DNA of 64,000 nucleotides from Zhengitettix transpicula (GCA_037074705.1 CM073590.1:163802746-163866745), one strand, 5' to 3'. Positions 1 to 27,952 are shown, counted from the first letter of the stretch. The notes: generated by a model not told the origin, from the sequence alone. Translations and numbers: made by a program.

Positions 1-60
1 GTTCAAAACCGGAGAGAGGAAAAGGCAACACGAAAGGTCGCCCTCTCCGCCTCTCCTCAA
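1..60 (+). repeat. Family A repeat, tail of a copy cut by the window edge
   Basis: The first 60 bases closely match 4420-4482: the same run through a GGAGAG-GAAAAGGCA block and the same pyrimidine-rich end. The window therefore opens inside the 3' end of a family A repeat (better copies at 3985-4530 and 42795-43205). No coding content. Confidence 0.7.
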
Positions 61-1426
61 ACGTTCACGCACAAATTCTCTTAACATACTGGGCCATAAA
101 TTATGTATAAAGTGCCATCTGACTGCGTTTCCCGAGCTTCACAGATACCTCTAGGAAGTTTTGGATATCACCTCATCTTTGTAGGATTACTCCTTTTCGC
201 GTATTATTCCACCTTATCCCGGAAAAAAAGATAATATAAAGTGCTAATCCTAGTGATAAACACGATGCTCGAAGTTGTTTGAAAGCGAATTTTACCACTG
301 TTATATGAAAATTATAGCCTGAAACTATGACTGCGACGATGAGGCAGTCCTTTAAACTAACTCATAATTTACAACATACGTGACATATTTTCAACGTTTG
401 TGCTGTAAATCTGGCGACCCAATAAAGAGTGAATTTGAAGCATGAAATTACTCCTGGTATCTTATCAGTAGTAACGGATCACCGGCATATCTACAGTGCG
501 GATGTATCCTAAGGTTATCCGAAACGATGTTTCTATATGGTTTCATTTTAAAAACGACAAATTAGCTTATGGACAGAGAAGAGAATCCCACTAGCGAGAA
601 ATAATTAAAATTTCTATTAGTAAGTTATGCTAATAAGATTGTTTTGAGTTTCGTCGGTATGGAAAGGATTTTTCGAAGTTTTGTAAAGTGATCTGTAAGA
701 TACATCCGTAGCAGCCGAAAGTAACTTTACTTGAAGAAACGTAAATTTCTGAAAAATTTTCTGAGCATTGGAGCCGAAGTTTGAGATATCTTTATTTCGT
801 ATGGTGGGTTTTAAAAGTGATATTGATGTGATTTAATATAGTTAATTTGTCGCCATTTCAGAATTAAAAGTTATTTTACTATATACGTTTTTTAAAAACG
901 TCACGCGGTTTTATTCCAAATTCATTTAACCGACGCAATAAGGTAGTATTAAATAAATTTAACGTACAAAATTATTAAAAATTTTATGATTAAGTTCCTT
1001 GACACAGAATTTTTTTTAGATTGTCTTATTCAACGTTCGATATACTGTATCCAGTTTTCAAGAAGCCGTGAATTAAATTGAACAGTGATCATCCTCCTTT
1101 GGCGTAAGACCAATTTATTTACCTCGGAGTAAAGCCAATCGGTATTATATTGATGAGGTTAGACTTATTTAAATGGTTCCATGCTTTATATAGAAACAAA
1201 CTGTGTAATTTCTGAGATATGAAGCGAAATAAATCATTATCACAATCTATTTCAGCCGAAATTCACGCTATACTCTTATTTTGACACTTTTATTTCTACA
1301 TATTCACTACTTTAGGCTTCTTCCATCCATGTTCTTAACATTACTGTTGTTGGGAAAATTATACACTTTTCTTTTAATTATTCAATAAAAAAAATTAATT
1401 TCCTTGGATAGGATTTTGGGCGCCAG
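61..1426. other. Intergenic stretch without recognisable gene
   Basis: AT-rich, stop codons in all frames, no exon-like segment. The part next to 1426 is probably the leader of the minus-strand LTR element that starts there; where that element ends to the left cannot be seen. Confidence 0.5.
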
Positions 1427-2113
1427 TGAATACCTTAAGTTGGATTAAACTTTAATTTATTATTCACAATAAAAAATTGTAAGAGACAGGAGCGAATATA
1501 ATTCACTCAACTCAGGGCGCCAACTATTATTTTCGTGTGGCAGAGACCAATGTGATCGACAATTACGTAATATAATCTCCGTGTTGCGACTGCATTTGGG
1601 TCCTCGTCTTAAACTGGAGGCAGGCCTGGATTCCCCTTTCATGGAAATTTGCCGGGTAGAGCCGTGGGCTGAGAGCGACCTTTGGTTGCTGCTTCCTTTC
1701 TTGGGTTTGACTTGGTCCTCCGGAGTATGAGTGACTTGCTTGTCTCTCCAACTTGGACGGTCGACTTTGTCTCGTGCAATAATTTCTTTCTGCGAATAGA
1801 CTAAGTCCAATCTGGCTGCAACCGATTACATTGAGTCTCCGATCTCTCTCTCCCTTCAAGATTTCAAGTCCTCAGAATATCCCTTTTCATATCATTAGTC
1901 GTTTAAATGGGTCCTCTGATAATTCTGCTAATGAACTCGTCACTTTTACCCCTGTTTCAGCCAAATCGGACTGAGGGAGGGGCTTTTGAGACGTCACTTC
2001 TTGATTTCACAGTTTCCGTTGGTGAGAAGGCTGGAAGTTCCGCCAGGCCCTAGTAATCCCCACAAACAGTCCTGTGAATTTACTGTGATAGAAAAGTTAA
2101 ATTCCGCGTAACA
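1427..2113 (-). mobile_element. LTR of a partial LTR retrotransposon (minus strand)
   Basis: Read on the minus strand the segment starts TGTTACGCGG and ends GGTATTCA, the TG...CA ends expected of an LTR. One base further is TGGCGCCCAA (plus-strand coordinates 1416-1425), the usual primer-binding site complementary to the 3' end of tRNA-Lys in Ty3/gypsy elements. The LTR is about 687 bp and clearly GC-richer than its surroundings. No gag or pol is readable on the minus strand below 1427, so only the LTR and a short leader seem to survive. Boundaries rest on end motifs alone. Confidence 0.55.
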
Positions 2114-2319
2114 TTGTCCTACCTACTTACCAAATCACATTCTCCTTGTTAGAGGTTTACAGTCCGTAAAATGCCAACACCACTCATCGCAGTGTTCTGT
2201 TAACTACCAGTTTAGACTGCCCATTCAAATCTACTGAAATATAGAATAGTATTTCAGTAACATTAAATTATTTCAAATCTGTTCCAACTGAGCTTCATTA
2301 TTCCATTAAGCAGTAAACT

Positions 2320-2480
2320 TATTGTAGTGTACCATCTAACATCTCGATGTTATAAACTTTGATTATTGTCCAGTTCAGTTCTTCGTTAGTTTGTACACGA
2401 CACATAATGCCTGAATAAATTGTTGATGAGACTAATTTCACCACCTTGGTTGTTTATTGGTATTTAACCCAGAATATAAA
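2320..2480 (+). repeat. 5' LTR-like direct repeat of the Ty3/gypsy remnant
   Basis: This segment is repeated in direct orientation near 6255-6400. Shared blocks include CCTGAATAAATTGTTGAT and AGTTCAGTTCTT. It lies just before a primer-binding-like site and 0.9 kb before gag-like sequence, as a 5' LTR should. Its left edge is uncertain because similarity fades above 2320. Confidence 0.6.
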
Positions 2481-2483
2481 AAG

Positions 2484-2501
2484 TGGTGTCAGAAGTGTCG
2501 G
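2484..2501 (+). promoter_or_regulatory. Primer-binding-like site of the Ty3/gypsy remnant
   Basis: TGGTGTCAGAAGTG follows the LTR-like repeat and matches the 3' end of tRNA-Leu in complement (TGGTGTCAGGAGTGGG type), a primer used by some Ty3/gypsy lineages. Position relative to the LTR supports the call; two mismatches are present. Confidence 0.5.
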
Positions 2502-3231
2502 ATCAATAACAACAGAAAGCAATGTGTAAAAGGCATGAGGCTATCTTCGTTATTACGAGTGTACATGTAATCTCATTCGGCTTCTGCCATCTTGGGTGAA
2601 TAAAGAACTCAACGCACGTTGCAACAGACTCGTCACTCATCGCAGCAGCTGTTGCGAACACGCACACATTGTGATCATCAGTTTTTGGGACATCACGCAC
2701 GTGAGTAGTTGTGCCGGCCATTGTGTGAGCTTGTGATCGCGCGCACTTTCGGTCGTGCTCAAAGCGCTGCACGGCGACCATTGTCATAAGACACGTTAAC
2801 GTGATTCGTATCTCAACGCGTGTTGTTACCGTCATCAAATTGACATTTCCTGAAAAAAAGAACTGTGTCGCTCGCGCCGGTAGACATAGTTACTGGATGT
2901 CTTGCAATTTATTACATCGGTGTAACAACTTATGCATCTTAAAGTTGGCATCGTTTTCGCGACGAAAGCAACATGACTAAAGTTTCAGAGAAAGCGTTAA
3001 AGTTATTCAACTGTACAGGACTATTTCAGGAGATTTGATTGGGCGCTCGATCAAGGCAGATACCCGAAGATTTGCTTGCCAACTATGCTCTGAACTAAAT
3101 TCTGCTCTGAAATATCTTGTTAGTTCAGAAGAACTTGAAAACTGTCGAGTATATCAATTTCAAGCAGATACTCATTAATCAATTTGAATCGAGCAACAAA
3201 TAAATATATAGAGGGTATAAAATTTCGAAAA

Positions 3232-3558
3232 ATTGTACGGCAGAAAGGTGAAATTGTTGCTAATTTTGCTCCCCGTCTAATACAAGGAGCTACAAACTGC
3301 GAGTATGGTGATTTCGTAGACAGAATGTTAAGCTACTAGTTATTAAATGGCTTGGAATGTCGTGACACATGTGACGAGATAATATCAAAAAATCCGTCAA
3401 CTTTCAAAACAACGTACGACATTGCTCATACTCTGAAGAAAACACGAAGTTCATTGAAAAACTTGAGGACTTCAAACGAATCCGCAACAATGGAAGGAGT
3501 AAGCAAGTTGGGATTCGGACCTCCGAAGATGATCGATTTCACTGAATTTGCTTCTTAA
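3232..3558 (+). pseudogene. gag fragment of Ty3/gypsy remnant
   Basis: The frame beginning RQKGEIVANF has the layout of the Ty3/gypsy capsid region: a basic QK(P)GE motif, then a CEYGDFVDRML segment and an LLNGL(E) motif. An in-frame TAG at about 3339 breaks it before LLNGLECRDT. The frame then runs to a stop near 3556 without any visible CCHC zinc knuckle. Known of the family: this part builds the virus-like particle. Inactive copy. Confidence 0.65.
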
Positions 3559-3789
3559 AATATTTCATAATCTTGTGGTCCTACACGGAGGCACGGTCCT
3601 AAGAATCCAGATCAGACCGATAAACCTCAAGAAAACATCCAAATTTGCAACGATCCAAATGTAAGTTTATAGATGCCATTTGCCACTTTTCTAATAATAA
3701 AAAAGGCATATCGCTAATGTATGCAGGAACAAGTATACTCTAACCACTGAAAAGGTTGCGGAAGCACCTCAGCCAGCCATTTAGACATT

Positions 3790-3999
3790 TTGAGCAAATT
3801 TAATAGATTTAATGAGGTCCTTGATACATCTAAGCAAATGATCAATGTGAGTATATATGGCCACAACGTGCAAATGGAACTGGATACCGGTCCTCCATGC
3901 ACCATTATGAGCAATCAGTGCCTAAAGGGAATTTATTTTAATTACTCTTTAAAAAAATCCGGTCGACAGCTTACTATTTACACGTTTTTTTTTAGGTAA
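3790..3999 (+). pseudogene. Aspartic protease fragment of Ty3/gypsy remnant
   Basis: The frame carries VQMELDTGPPCTIMS, the retropepsin active-site region (D-T-G followed by a small-residue run); the usual DTGS/A is here DTGP. A short upstream stretch resembles the segment before protease in gypsy polyproteins. The frame runs into the family A repeat at about 3990 and the second half of the protease is lost. Confidence 0.7.
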
Positions 4000-4530
4000 C
4001 AGGCTACATGAGAGTAATCCACATGGTGGCAACTCCCCTTTAATAGCATAGGAAGGGATTTGAAAGGGGGATGCGGAAGGGTAGAAGAAGGTAGCCAAGG
4101 GTTAACTAGGGCCCCAAGGCTATAGTTTAAGGATCCTACCCGGCATTCGCCTAAAATTAATGCAGGACAAACCCTAGAAAAACCTGCATCAGGTAGGTCG
4201 GGCATTGGGTACTTGTCCCACGCCCTTCCGATAGCGGGATAAGAGTTTGCTGTGGGGACGCAGCATTCCCTTCTCCGTACCTCGACCAGTTTAGGAGGCA
4301 GCTGACCGACTGTTCCAATGGGAACAGAGAACAACTCTTACCGTATGCCCAAGGTCTGTGACCCCGGAACATACACCTCTCAAAACAGGCCGAGGTGCCT
4401 CGGCTTGTGGGAACCTTAGTTCAAAAACGGAGAGGAAAAGGCATCACCAAAGGTAGCCCCTTCGGGTCTCTCCTACAAGGTTCTGCCTGCGAGAGAATAT
4501 CCCTCGAAGGTACTGCCCTATTTACACGGG
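3985..4530 (+). repeat. Family A repeat, copy 1
   Basis: A GC-rich block of about 540 bp unlike its AT-rich surroundings. It recurs in tandem at 4531-4915, inverted at 42795-43205, diverged at 39295-39600, and as a tail at 1-60. Landmarks in order: GGTGGCAACTCCC, GGATGCGGAAGGG, GGTAGCCAAGGGTTAACTAG, GATCCTACCCGGCATTCG, and CGAGGTGCCTCGGC near the end. Short frames occur on both strands but none resembles a known protein. It was inserted into the Ty3/gypsy pol region and is a dispersed repeat of unknown class. Confidence 0.85.
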
Positions 4531-4915
4531 GGGTGTAGACCACATAGTGGCAACTCCCCTCTTATAGCATAGGAAAGGAATTTGAAAGGGGGGATGCGGA
4601 AGGGTGGAGGAAGGTAGCCAAGGGTTAACAAGGGCCCCCAGGCTATAGTTTATGAATCCTACCCAGCATTTGCCTAAAAGTAAGCGGGAGAGGGGTTTAC
4701 TGTGCGGTCGCAACTTACCCCTCGCCATGCCTTGGCCAGTTTAGGAGGCAGCTGGCCGACTATTCCAATAGATCGAGGTGCCTCGGCATGTGGGAACGTT
4801 AGTTAAAAAAAAACAGAGAGTTGTGAAGTCATCCCCAAAGGTAGCCCCCGCGATAGCTCTCTGGGAAGGTTTACCTGCAAGAGAATCCTCTTGCAGGCTT
4901 CCTTGCTACTTACAA
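4531..4915 (+). repeat. Family A repeat, copy 2 in tandem
   Basis: Starts again with the CATAGTGGCAACTCCCC landmark and follows copy 1 base for base with many substitutions, but lacks about 150 bp in the middle (the segment around 4160-4245 of copy 1) and has other small indels. The end holds a perfect-looking CTGCAAGAGAATCCTCTTGCAG inverted repeat. Confidence 0.8.
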
Positions 4916-4944
4916 GGTTTGTTTGTTCGTTTGGGATCAAACTA

Positions 4945-5540
4945 CATATTATAATGCTTTCATACCAGATCTAGCATCGAGAAGCCGTCCACTACAAGAC
5001 ATGTTATTGATTGAGCCATTCATCTGGACACTAGAATCATACAATGATATAAAGAAGATTTCAATTTCTTAATTTCTCCACAGGTCTTGATGCCATACGA
5101 CCAATCATTACCATTGATATTAGCAACAGATGCTAGTGACATTGGCGTAGGCACAGTGTTATCTCATTGGTTGGGCAATGGTCTGGAAAAACAATTGCTT
5201 ATGCATGCCAAATGCTCAACTACACAGAGAAAAAGTACCCACAAATGGACAAGGAGGCTCTTGCCATTGTATGGGCAATTGATAAATTCTTTCATTACTT
5301 TTATGCTCATCATTTTACTATAATAACTGACCGCAAAGCCTCTCACAAATACTTCATCCTGAAAAGTCTCTTCCAGTTTTGTGTAATAATCGATTGGCAA
5401 ATTATGCAGATTATTTATCACATTTTAATTTTGATGTTGAATACAGACCAACAAAATTAAACACAAGTGCTGACTATTGTTCTCATTTACCATTTCCAAC
5501 GGTTTCTGAAGAAACACACAGAGTGACATCAAATGGTCAT
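4945..5540 (+). pseudogene. RT thumb and RNase H fragment of Ty3/gypsy pol
   Basis: A YYNAFIPDLA...RPLQDML segment matches the conserved 'YY-x-F-I-P' region at the RT/RNase H boundary. RNase H follows: ILATDASDIGVGTVL holds the first catalytic Asp region. After a frameshift near 5165 come KTIAYACQMLN, EKKYPQMDKEALAIVWAI (catalytic Glu region) and FTIITDRKA (catalytic Asp). The two halves are in different frames. A linker similar to N-x-A-D-x-x-S-H-L-P follows near 5470. Confidence 0.8.
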
Positions 5541-5619
5541 TCAGAGGGCTAAGAAGATGAGTTTGATCTATTCACTTTCAATCAAATTAGGCAATTTACT
5601 GTTCGTGCATAGAACATAG

Positions 5620-5999
5620 CTTGTAAGACACGAAAGGATGCTCATTAGGGGAAAATAGTGCAACTGCTGGAAATTTGTAAGGATCTTTATCACTACAACT
5701 ACAAATCCATTGAAAAAAGTTACAGCTGGATGTCTACTATTTGAGCACCGAGTTGTTATCCTGAAGCAATTGGTATACTTTTTGTCTGTAATCTGCACAT
5801 GGATAAATGGATACCTGGGCAGGTAGTGACACATCTTGGTGATCTACATTATGACACTGACTTTCAAGGAAAACGCTTCAAACAACACATTGACCAAATG
5901 CGGTCACATGAACAGACAACATCTGCCCATACTGGTCCATTGGAGGAATCAACTAATGATAATCTGGTGACATTAAGAAGAATTCACTTCTACAACTAG
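5620..5999 (+). pseudogene. Integrase ends of Ty3/gypsy pol, core deleted
   Basis: The first part (to about 5790) resembles the region just before the integrase zinc finger, with a RVVI-like segment. At 5799 the frame jumps to KWIPGQVVTHLGDLHYDTDF...KQHIDQMR, the typical C-terminal integrase segment (W-x-PG-x-V ... Y-x-V ... R-x-HIDQ-LR). The HHCC and DDE catalytic core is absent, so there is a large internal deletion. The frame closes at a TAG at 5997-5999. Confidence 0.7.
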
Positions 6000-6254
6000 C
6001 AGAAATCAACTGTAGAGAGACTCTCACAAAATAACCTGTGATGCAACCCCATCCTAACTTAATGCATGTGCATCAGGAAGAACCACAGCATCTAGAAATC
6101 CCTTGTTGGTCTACAAGCTGTCCGCAACCACCAAATTGGTTTTCACCAAGTTAATTTCATATATTTTAATTCCTTTCTTTTTATTAACAACGAAAGAAAT
6201 ATAAATGTAAATTGTTTTGTAAGTTAATATTTTTCAGTACAGAATGTGCCATGT

Positions 6255-6400
6255 TACAGAAACCAAAATCTCTATGTTATAAAATTTGAGTTTTGTCAAG
6301 TTCAGTTCTTTGTTAAAGTTTGTATGTGACACATCATGCCTGAATAAATTGTTGATAACTAATTTCACCTGAGTTGTTTATTTATATTGAAGCCAAACAT
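6255..6400 (+). repeat. 3' LTR-like direct repeat of the Ty3/gypsy remnant
   Basis: Matches 2320-2480 in the same orientation (TCTATGTTATAAA, AGTTCAGTTCTTTGTTA, ATGCCTGAATAAATTGTTGAT, TTTCACC-GAGTTGTTTAT). It follows the integrase end. An A-rich, purine-rich stretch near 6190-6205 may be the polypurine tract. Confidence 0.6.
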
Positions 6401-7056
6401 AAAACTTATATATAGATATTATTTGAACAATAGAATATGCCTTATGGAATTAATCACATTTTGAAGGATTGCACAATTTTCTGGCCACAGAATGATGGTT
6501 CATTGCGATATCTACACAAAGTAGTGGTCCATTACTAGAAATACTGTTTCACAAAAGTTAAATAATGTAGAGACCAGTACTTTGTCTGGACTGCAAGACA
6601 CATTGAAAAGTAAATTAGCAGATAAAATTAGTCAGACAAACTGTTAAGTTAATTGAAAAGCAATTGTTAAAGTTAGTGGAGCTATGAATTAGTATGTGAG
6701 AAGATATATAAATCAGCATCCTTTAAAGCAATATTGGGATATATTGAGATTTTTGGCCCATGGCATATATTAATACTTCCTTGAATTGGAAAACAAGTTT
6801 ACAAAAATTGCAGATCTATCTACTAATTATAAGTATGTTGCAGATGGATAATGAATGACTTTAGGTTAGGTAGGAGGTATTATATTTGCAGTTATTTGTT
6901 CCACATTAAAAATCATGGTGAGTATTAAATTATGTTTAAAATACAAATTCTTCCATAATTTAACAGATTTTACAGTGCAATGAAAAAATAATTACAAATA
7001 TGTTGGTTTATTCTAATAGATGAAATGTTAACTGTTGAACCCTACTGATGTTTCAG
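6401..7056. other. Upstream flank of the esterase gene, no gene seen
   Basis: AT-rich sequence without readable protein. It ends in CTGATGTTTCAG (about 7046-7057), a good branch-point plus 3' splice site just before the esterase ATG, so this stretch is probably the end of an intron in the 5' UTR. The leader exon itself was not found. Confidence 0.4.
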
Positions 7057-7065
7057 GGCACAACA

Positions 7066-23925
<16,860 letters not shown>

Positions 23926-24009
23926 TTTGATTAATTAAAAAAATTATTTCCATCAGGTTTTTTCATGATGTATTGATGTTATAATAGTGTTGTATGCGAT
24001 GGTTCGAAA

Positions 24010-24020
24010 AATAAAATAAA
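24010..24020 (+). terminator. Esterase poly(A) signals
   Basis: Two overlapping AATAAA hexamers (24010-24015 and 24015-24020) lie 85-95 bp after the esterase stop, the expected place for cleavage and polyadenylation. Confidence 0.65.
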
Positions 24021-24059
24021 TTGAATTTATTTTCTTTATTATTGTTTTATATTTACAAC

Positions 24060-24760
24060 AATGTAAGTTTGTAAGTATACGTGTATGTTCGTCTGCCGTT
24101 GGAAGGAAACGTTGCAGAGATTTTCTGGTTTGGTGTATTTTTGCGGCAAATTACATTTAAATTCCAATTAAGGCACGTCGGTCCGTTTCCAAACTTCTCG
24201 ATCTTGTATTGCTTCTCTCCAATTCCTTTTCTTAAGAATATATGCTGAATCCTGCCGTATATCTTCCCACCTATTGCGTGGCCTTCTTCCTCCAAAATGT
24301 CCTAAGAATGCCTTCTTTGGGACTCGGGTGTTCTTTCATTCTCGTGAAATGGTCCGCCCCTTTAAGTCTCATAACACGAATAAATTTTGGCAGAGGTGCA
24401 TCTTCATATAATGATTATAATTCGTGGTTATGTCTAATTCCCCATTCTCCTTGTACACATATAGGTCCATAAATTCTCCTCAGGATTTTCCTTTCAAAGG
24501 AGTCGTTCTTTTCCACGGTTTCACTTCCGTATACCGGGATACTGCGTATGAGAGTTTTATATAGCATTATCTTCAACTGTTGCTTCACATCTATATTTCT
24601 GATAAGAGGCAATGTTGTAAAATATGTTAATTCGCAGTCTGTACTTCTATCATTTCCTCATTTTCGTTGGTTTAAGTGTATTGGAACTCATTTACTGTCT
24701 CCACTTTGGTTCCAAACTGTTCTTCCAAATTACGTACTAATATTAATAATAAAATGAAAG
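24060..24760 (-). pseudogene. 3' end of a second LINE, decayed
   Basis: Minus-strand frames carry MLYKTLIRSIPVYGSETVE, FERKILRRIYGPICVQGEW and RHNHEL. After frameshifts come RVMRLKGADHFTRMKEH and NRWEDIRQDS...REAIQDREVWKR. This is the standard C-terminal stretch of many insect non-LTR retrotransposons (thumb, 'R-L-x-GH-x-x-RM', 'RPR-x-RW'). It begins about 40 bp after the esterase poly(A) signals and faces the gene. Confidence 0.75.
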
Positions 24761-24794
24761 TATGACCAGAAAAACAGACAATAAAAAATTAACA

Positions 24795-24834
24795 AACAAC
24801 GTTTCCTCCACCAATCGGTGGATCTTATCAAGTG
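24795..24834 (-). ncRNA. Hammerhead-ribozyme-like motif
   Basis: The minus strand reads CACTTGATAAG, stem TCCACC-GATT-GGTGGA (6 perfect pairs), then GAAACGTTGTT. This is the hammerhead order: CUGANGA-like box, stem II, GAAA, short stem III (C with G, loop GUU), and a GUU cleavage triplet. The box has UUGAUAA for CUGAUGA, so activity is doubtful. Penelope-like elements are known to carry such ribozymes, and a Penelope-like fragment begins about 100 bp away. Confidence 0.5.
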
Positions 24835-24934
24835 AACATGAACTGAATAAGGTTAACTCAAAGCCCGCGTTTTTGTAAACCAAAGATATTAAAGAAGAAA
24901 CAACTTACTGACTAAGCGTGTCGAGAATGGTAAA

Positions 24935-25235
24935 AACCCATTGTGCTCTGAGGATACACAGTTTGCGGTTTTCAAAATTTATTGCAATGCGGTTTACATA
25001 AGTCAAACGAAAAGAGCATTGAAAACCAGGCTCAAGGAACGTGGGACGAATTTTAAATCACCCGCGTACAAGCATTCAGTCATCACTTAACATATGTCGT
25101 TGAACAATCATAGCTTTAAATGAAATAATGTCAAAATCCTCGATGTGGAAACTAATTATTTTTCTAGACTCATTTGTGAAATGATTAGTATCAGAATAAA
25201 TCATTGCAACACCACTAATGTGATAAATAATAGGG
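24935..25235 (+). pseudogene. Penelope-like element, GIY-YIG endonuclease fragment
   Basis: The plus-strand frame reads FKIYCNAVYISQTKRALKT, then RLKERG...SPAYKHSVI and (after a stop) SLNNHSFK, LDVETNYFSRLICEMISIRI. The order VYKI-C-x-x-YIGQT, R-x-x-EH, H-x-x-x-HS and the final E-M-x-x-I is typical of the GIY-YIG domain of Penelope-like elements. The catalytic YIG is here YIS, and stops are present. Confidence 0.65.
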
Positions 25236-25658
25236 TAAAATAATGTGATAGCGACTCTTTATGCAAAACTTGTATTTTACTTTGTAAGTTAAAAGGTAGA
25301 TGCTTAATTAAAAATTAAGAACTAATTAAATTCACATAGAAACATAGGTGTTCATTACAACATATTTATCGATAATAATATTTCCATTTACAAATAATTT
25401 TAGCTGTAAGTGTCGTACGGGTATTAAAACATAAAATAAATTTGGTAATGAATTCTAAGCAATTGAAGAAAATAGTACCTAGGAATAAACTATGGATAAC
25501 CAGCTAAGAACTAAAATACCCTACTAGGTATTATTTTTTTACAAACTGGTTTTTGCGGTGTGTCGTTCTTACGGCTCTTGCGTTTTTCTCTCATCTGACG
25601 AAAGCTGAAAGGATTGTTGTGTGCTATTTCATTTATCACTTATTTTACCCTATTATTT
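25225..25658. mobile_element. MITE with 20-bp terminal inverted repeats, family F
   Basis: The left end AAATAATAGGGTAAAATAA and the complement of the right end are identical over about 19 bp, followed by GTGATA on both sides. Total length is about 434 bp, with no protein. The part at 25553-25600 (GCGGTGTGTCGTTCTTACGG) recurs inverted at 27265-27300 and, more weakly, near 33210-33260. Confidence 0.65.
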
Positions 25659-25659
25659 G

Positions 25660-27950
25660 ACAATTTATTTGATCTAATTAGTATACTTTCAACATATACG
25701 TTTTATATATAATATAATACCACTCACAGGGTTTACAGATTTGTAAAGTGCATACAGCTTTGTCACTAGACTAGAAACTTTATATCTTTAAAACAATATG
25801 ATTTGAATTATCGTTAGTAAGTGGGAATATTAACTATCAGGCATGTCTTTGTGCATAATTTGAGCACTGCTGTTTGGAAACTACACACACCAACAGATAG
25901 TATCACTGTACTTCACTAATATAACCCGTATGTAGTTATTATTATATATCTGATTTGAAGTACAGACTAATTTTAAAGGAATGTGTTTGCAGATGTGTGA
26001 TATTCATTGCCGAGTGTTACGTAGGAGTAGATAAGGAATCAGTATGATGTAAGAGCTGAGGCGAACAACATCTCTGTGAGTACGAGTCGTTCAGTTAGTT
26101 TCGCGTAAGGAGTTTTGTTGTTGTTTCTATTACCGTTCAATAAAGATAAATAAGGGTCCAGATAATGAAAATATGTGGTTGAAAAATTTTAACTGAAACC
26201 AGAGTCTAATTTTCTTGGATTTAGAGAGGATTCTAACTTGATTGTATAAATAAATTCTCAATTCTCAACATTACGAACTATTCTTGTTTCGATTACTTTG
26301 CTTACTTTCCATGTTTCATAACTCTGAGAAATCAATCAGTGTAAATAAAAAATCTGTATTTTATATTTTGCATAGATGTATTATGTTCTCATTTCAGAAA
26401 AAAGCTACTTTCTCTTCTACTTTAACTTCATCGGCCACAAAACTTACATTGTTGTTACTATTTTTAACACCTGAAATAAACTTTCAAGATTGCAATTCTT
26501 GCCATTCTGAAACACACATTTGAATAGAAAAGAATTTTTGCAATAGAGGTTCCAAAACCGATCTCATCTAACTTCCTGTCTGTCTCGCTTTTCAATAGGA
26601 AGCGGTTGAACACATTTCGATGAAATGGCACTTGTATGTTTTACAGAGCGGTGTGAAGTTATTTTGCGAAATCTAACTTTCATCCGTCATCCGGAGACAA
26701 AACGAGGATGCTTGAAAACCTTGAAATTGTTCGATTTTCTCAAGAATATGGTCTAATCTATTACGATGAAACTGAATATCGCGTTTATACACACACACAT
26801 ATTGATGATATAAACAATATCAAACTGCCATCCGCACTTGAAACAAAGTCGAGAACTTCTAAAATCTAATTATAAGTGTTTAGGAAGGTTTTTTTTGTGA
26901 GAAAATAATAGTAGAGAATAGACCTAACAAGTAACGAAAATTGTTCCAAATTTACAAAACCTTCTATTGTATCAATGAACGCGTTAAAGAATAAAGTTAG
27001 ACCAAAACTCCAACCTGTCAATAGTGTACACCTTAGAAATATATTTTGTTAAATGCAAAACCCAAATTTAAGAGCTGTGTACAATTTTTTCCTACAGAAA
27101 GGACAGGACCTAGTCAGTTAAAAATTATAATTGCAATTATAAAATAAAAAACGTCTCTGTTAAAAGTTTACAAATTAAACAAATGAGAAACCAAATAACA
27201 GACGAAACTATGTGATAAAATAAATATCGTACAATGTTTCTGCAATCCTCCATTCTTTCGTCAGGGTGATTCAAAACCGCAAGAACGATACACCGCACAA
27301 ACAAGGTGAAAAAGCAAAGATTTTCTTTTGAGTTTGCTAAAGTAATATTTAAAGTCCCTAACTTCATTTATGAAGACTTTATCATCGATTGAACAGGCAG
27401 AATATTTTCTCAACCCTTTTCCTTCAAAAAATATATTAATACTTTAAAATTTCGAATTACGACACAAATGAACCTAAGTTGTGACAATAATGAAATATCT
27501 GTAATTTTTATATTTCTTCGTAGGTTTTATGTTAATCAACATTTTATCTTCTACGCCTCACTTCCTTCTGTGCTTATTTAAATATGAAACATACTAAAAC
27601 GAAATAAGTAGCTATGTGGAAGAATGGATATTGAAAAGTAATATTGATGAAAATTCATATCAAATCAAATCACAGTGAATAATTAAAAAGTGACGAATTT
27701 TTTACTGTCACTGAATTAAGAAATTGAAACATTCCTCGTTGACCAGAAAACAATTTCATTAATTTTTGGCTGTACCTTTCTGACGTTTTAAAGTATTTTG
27801 GGGAATGAAATTACTGAAACCGCTAATTCATCAAACGATTCAATCTGTTGCGAAATGGCGATATAAAACTGATAAAAATTCTAAAACCATTTTTCCTAAA
27901 TAAATTTTTTAATGCTTTGGTAAATTTTTATCCAAAAAGCTCTCTGTATA
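25660..27950. other. Intergenic, no gene seen
   Basis: AT-rich. Only scattered repeat pieces: the inverted partner of the family F interior at about 27195-27310, and a GC-richer patch at 26540-26760 that looks like dispersed repeat sequence. No exon-like segment recognised. Confidence 0.5.
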
Positions 27951-27952
27951 TA

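Larger units (their letters stand above)
2484..6254 (+). mobile_element. Decayed Ty3/gypsy LTR retrotransposon, internal region
   Basis: Fragments occur in the correct order on the plus strand: gag, aspartic protease, RT thumb/connection, RNase H and integrase ends. Every frame is broken by stops, shifts and deletions. Most of the RT fingers and palm and the integrase core are missing, and the protease-to-RT junction is occupied by two family A repeats (3985-4915). The element cannot make protein. Confidence 0.85.

Noticed and set aside
5087..5460. RNase H frames as a live retroelement gene
   Set aside because: The two catalytic halves are in different frames, RT and integrase cores are missing, and the element is interrupted by repeats.
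7048..7065. Esterase start at the upstream in-frame ATG (7048)
   Set aside because: A splice acceptor (TTTCAG) ends at 7057, so this ATG would be intronic; the ATG at 7066 also gives a clean signal peptide.
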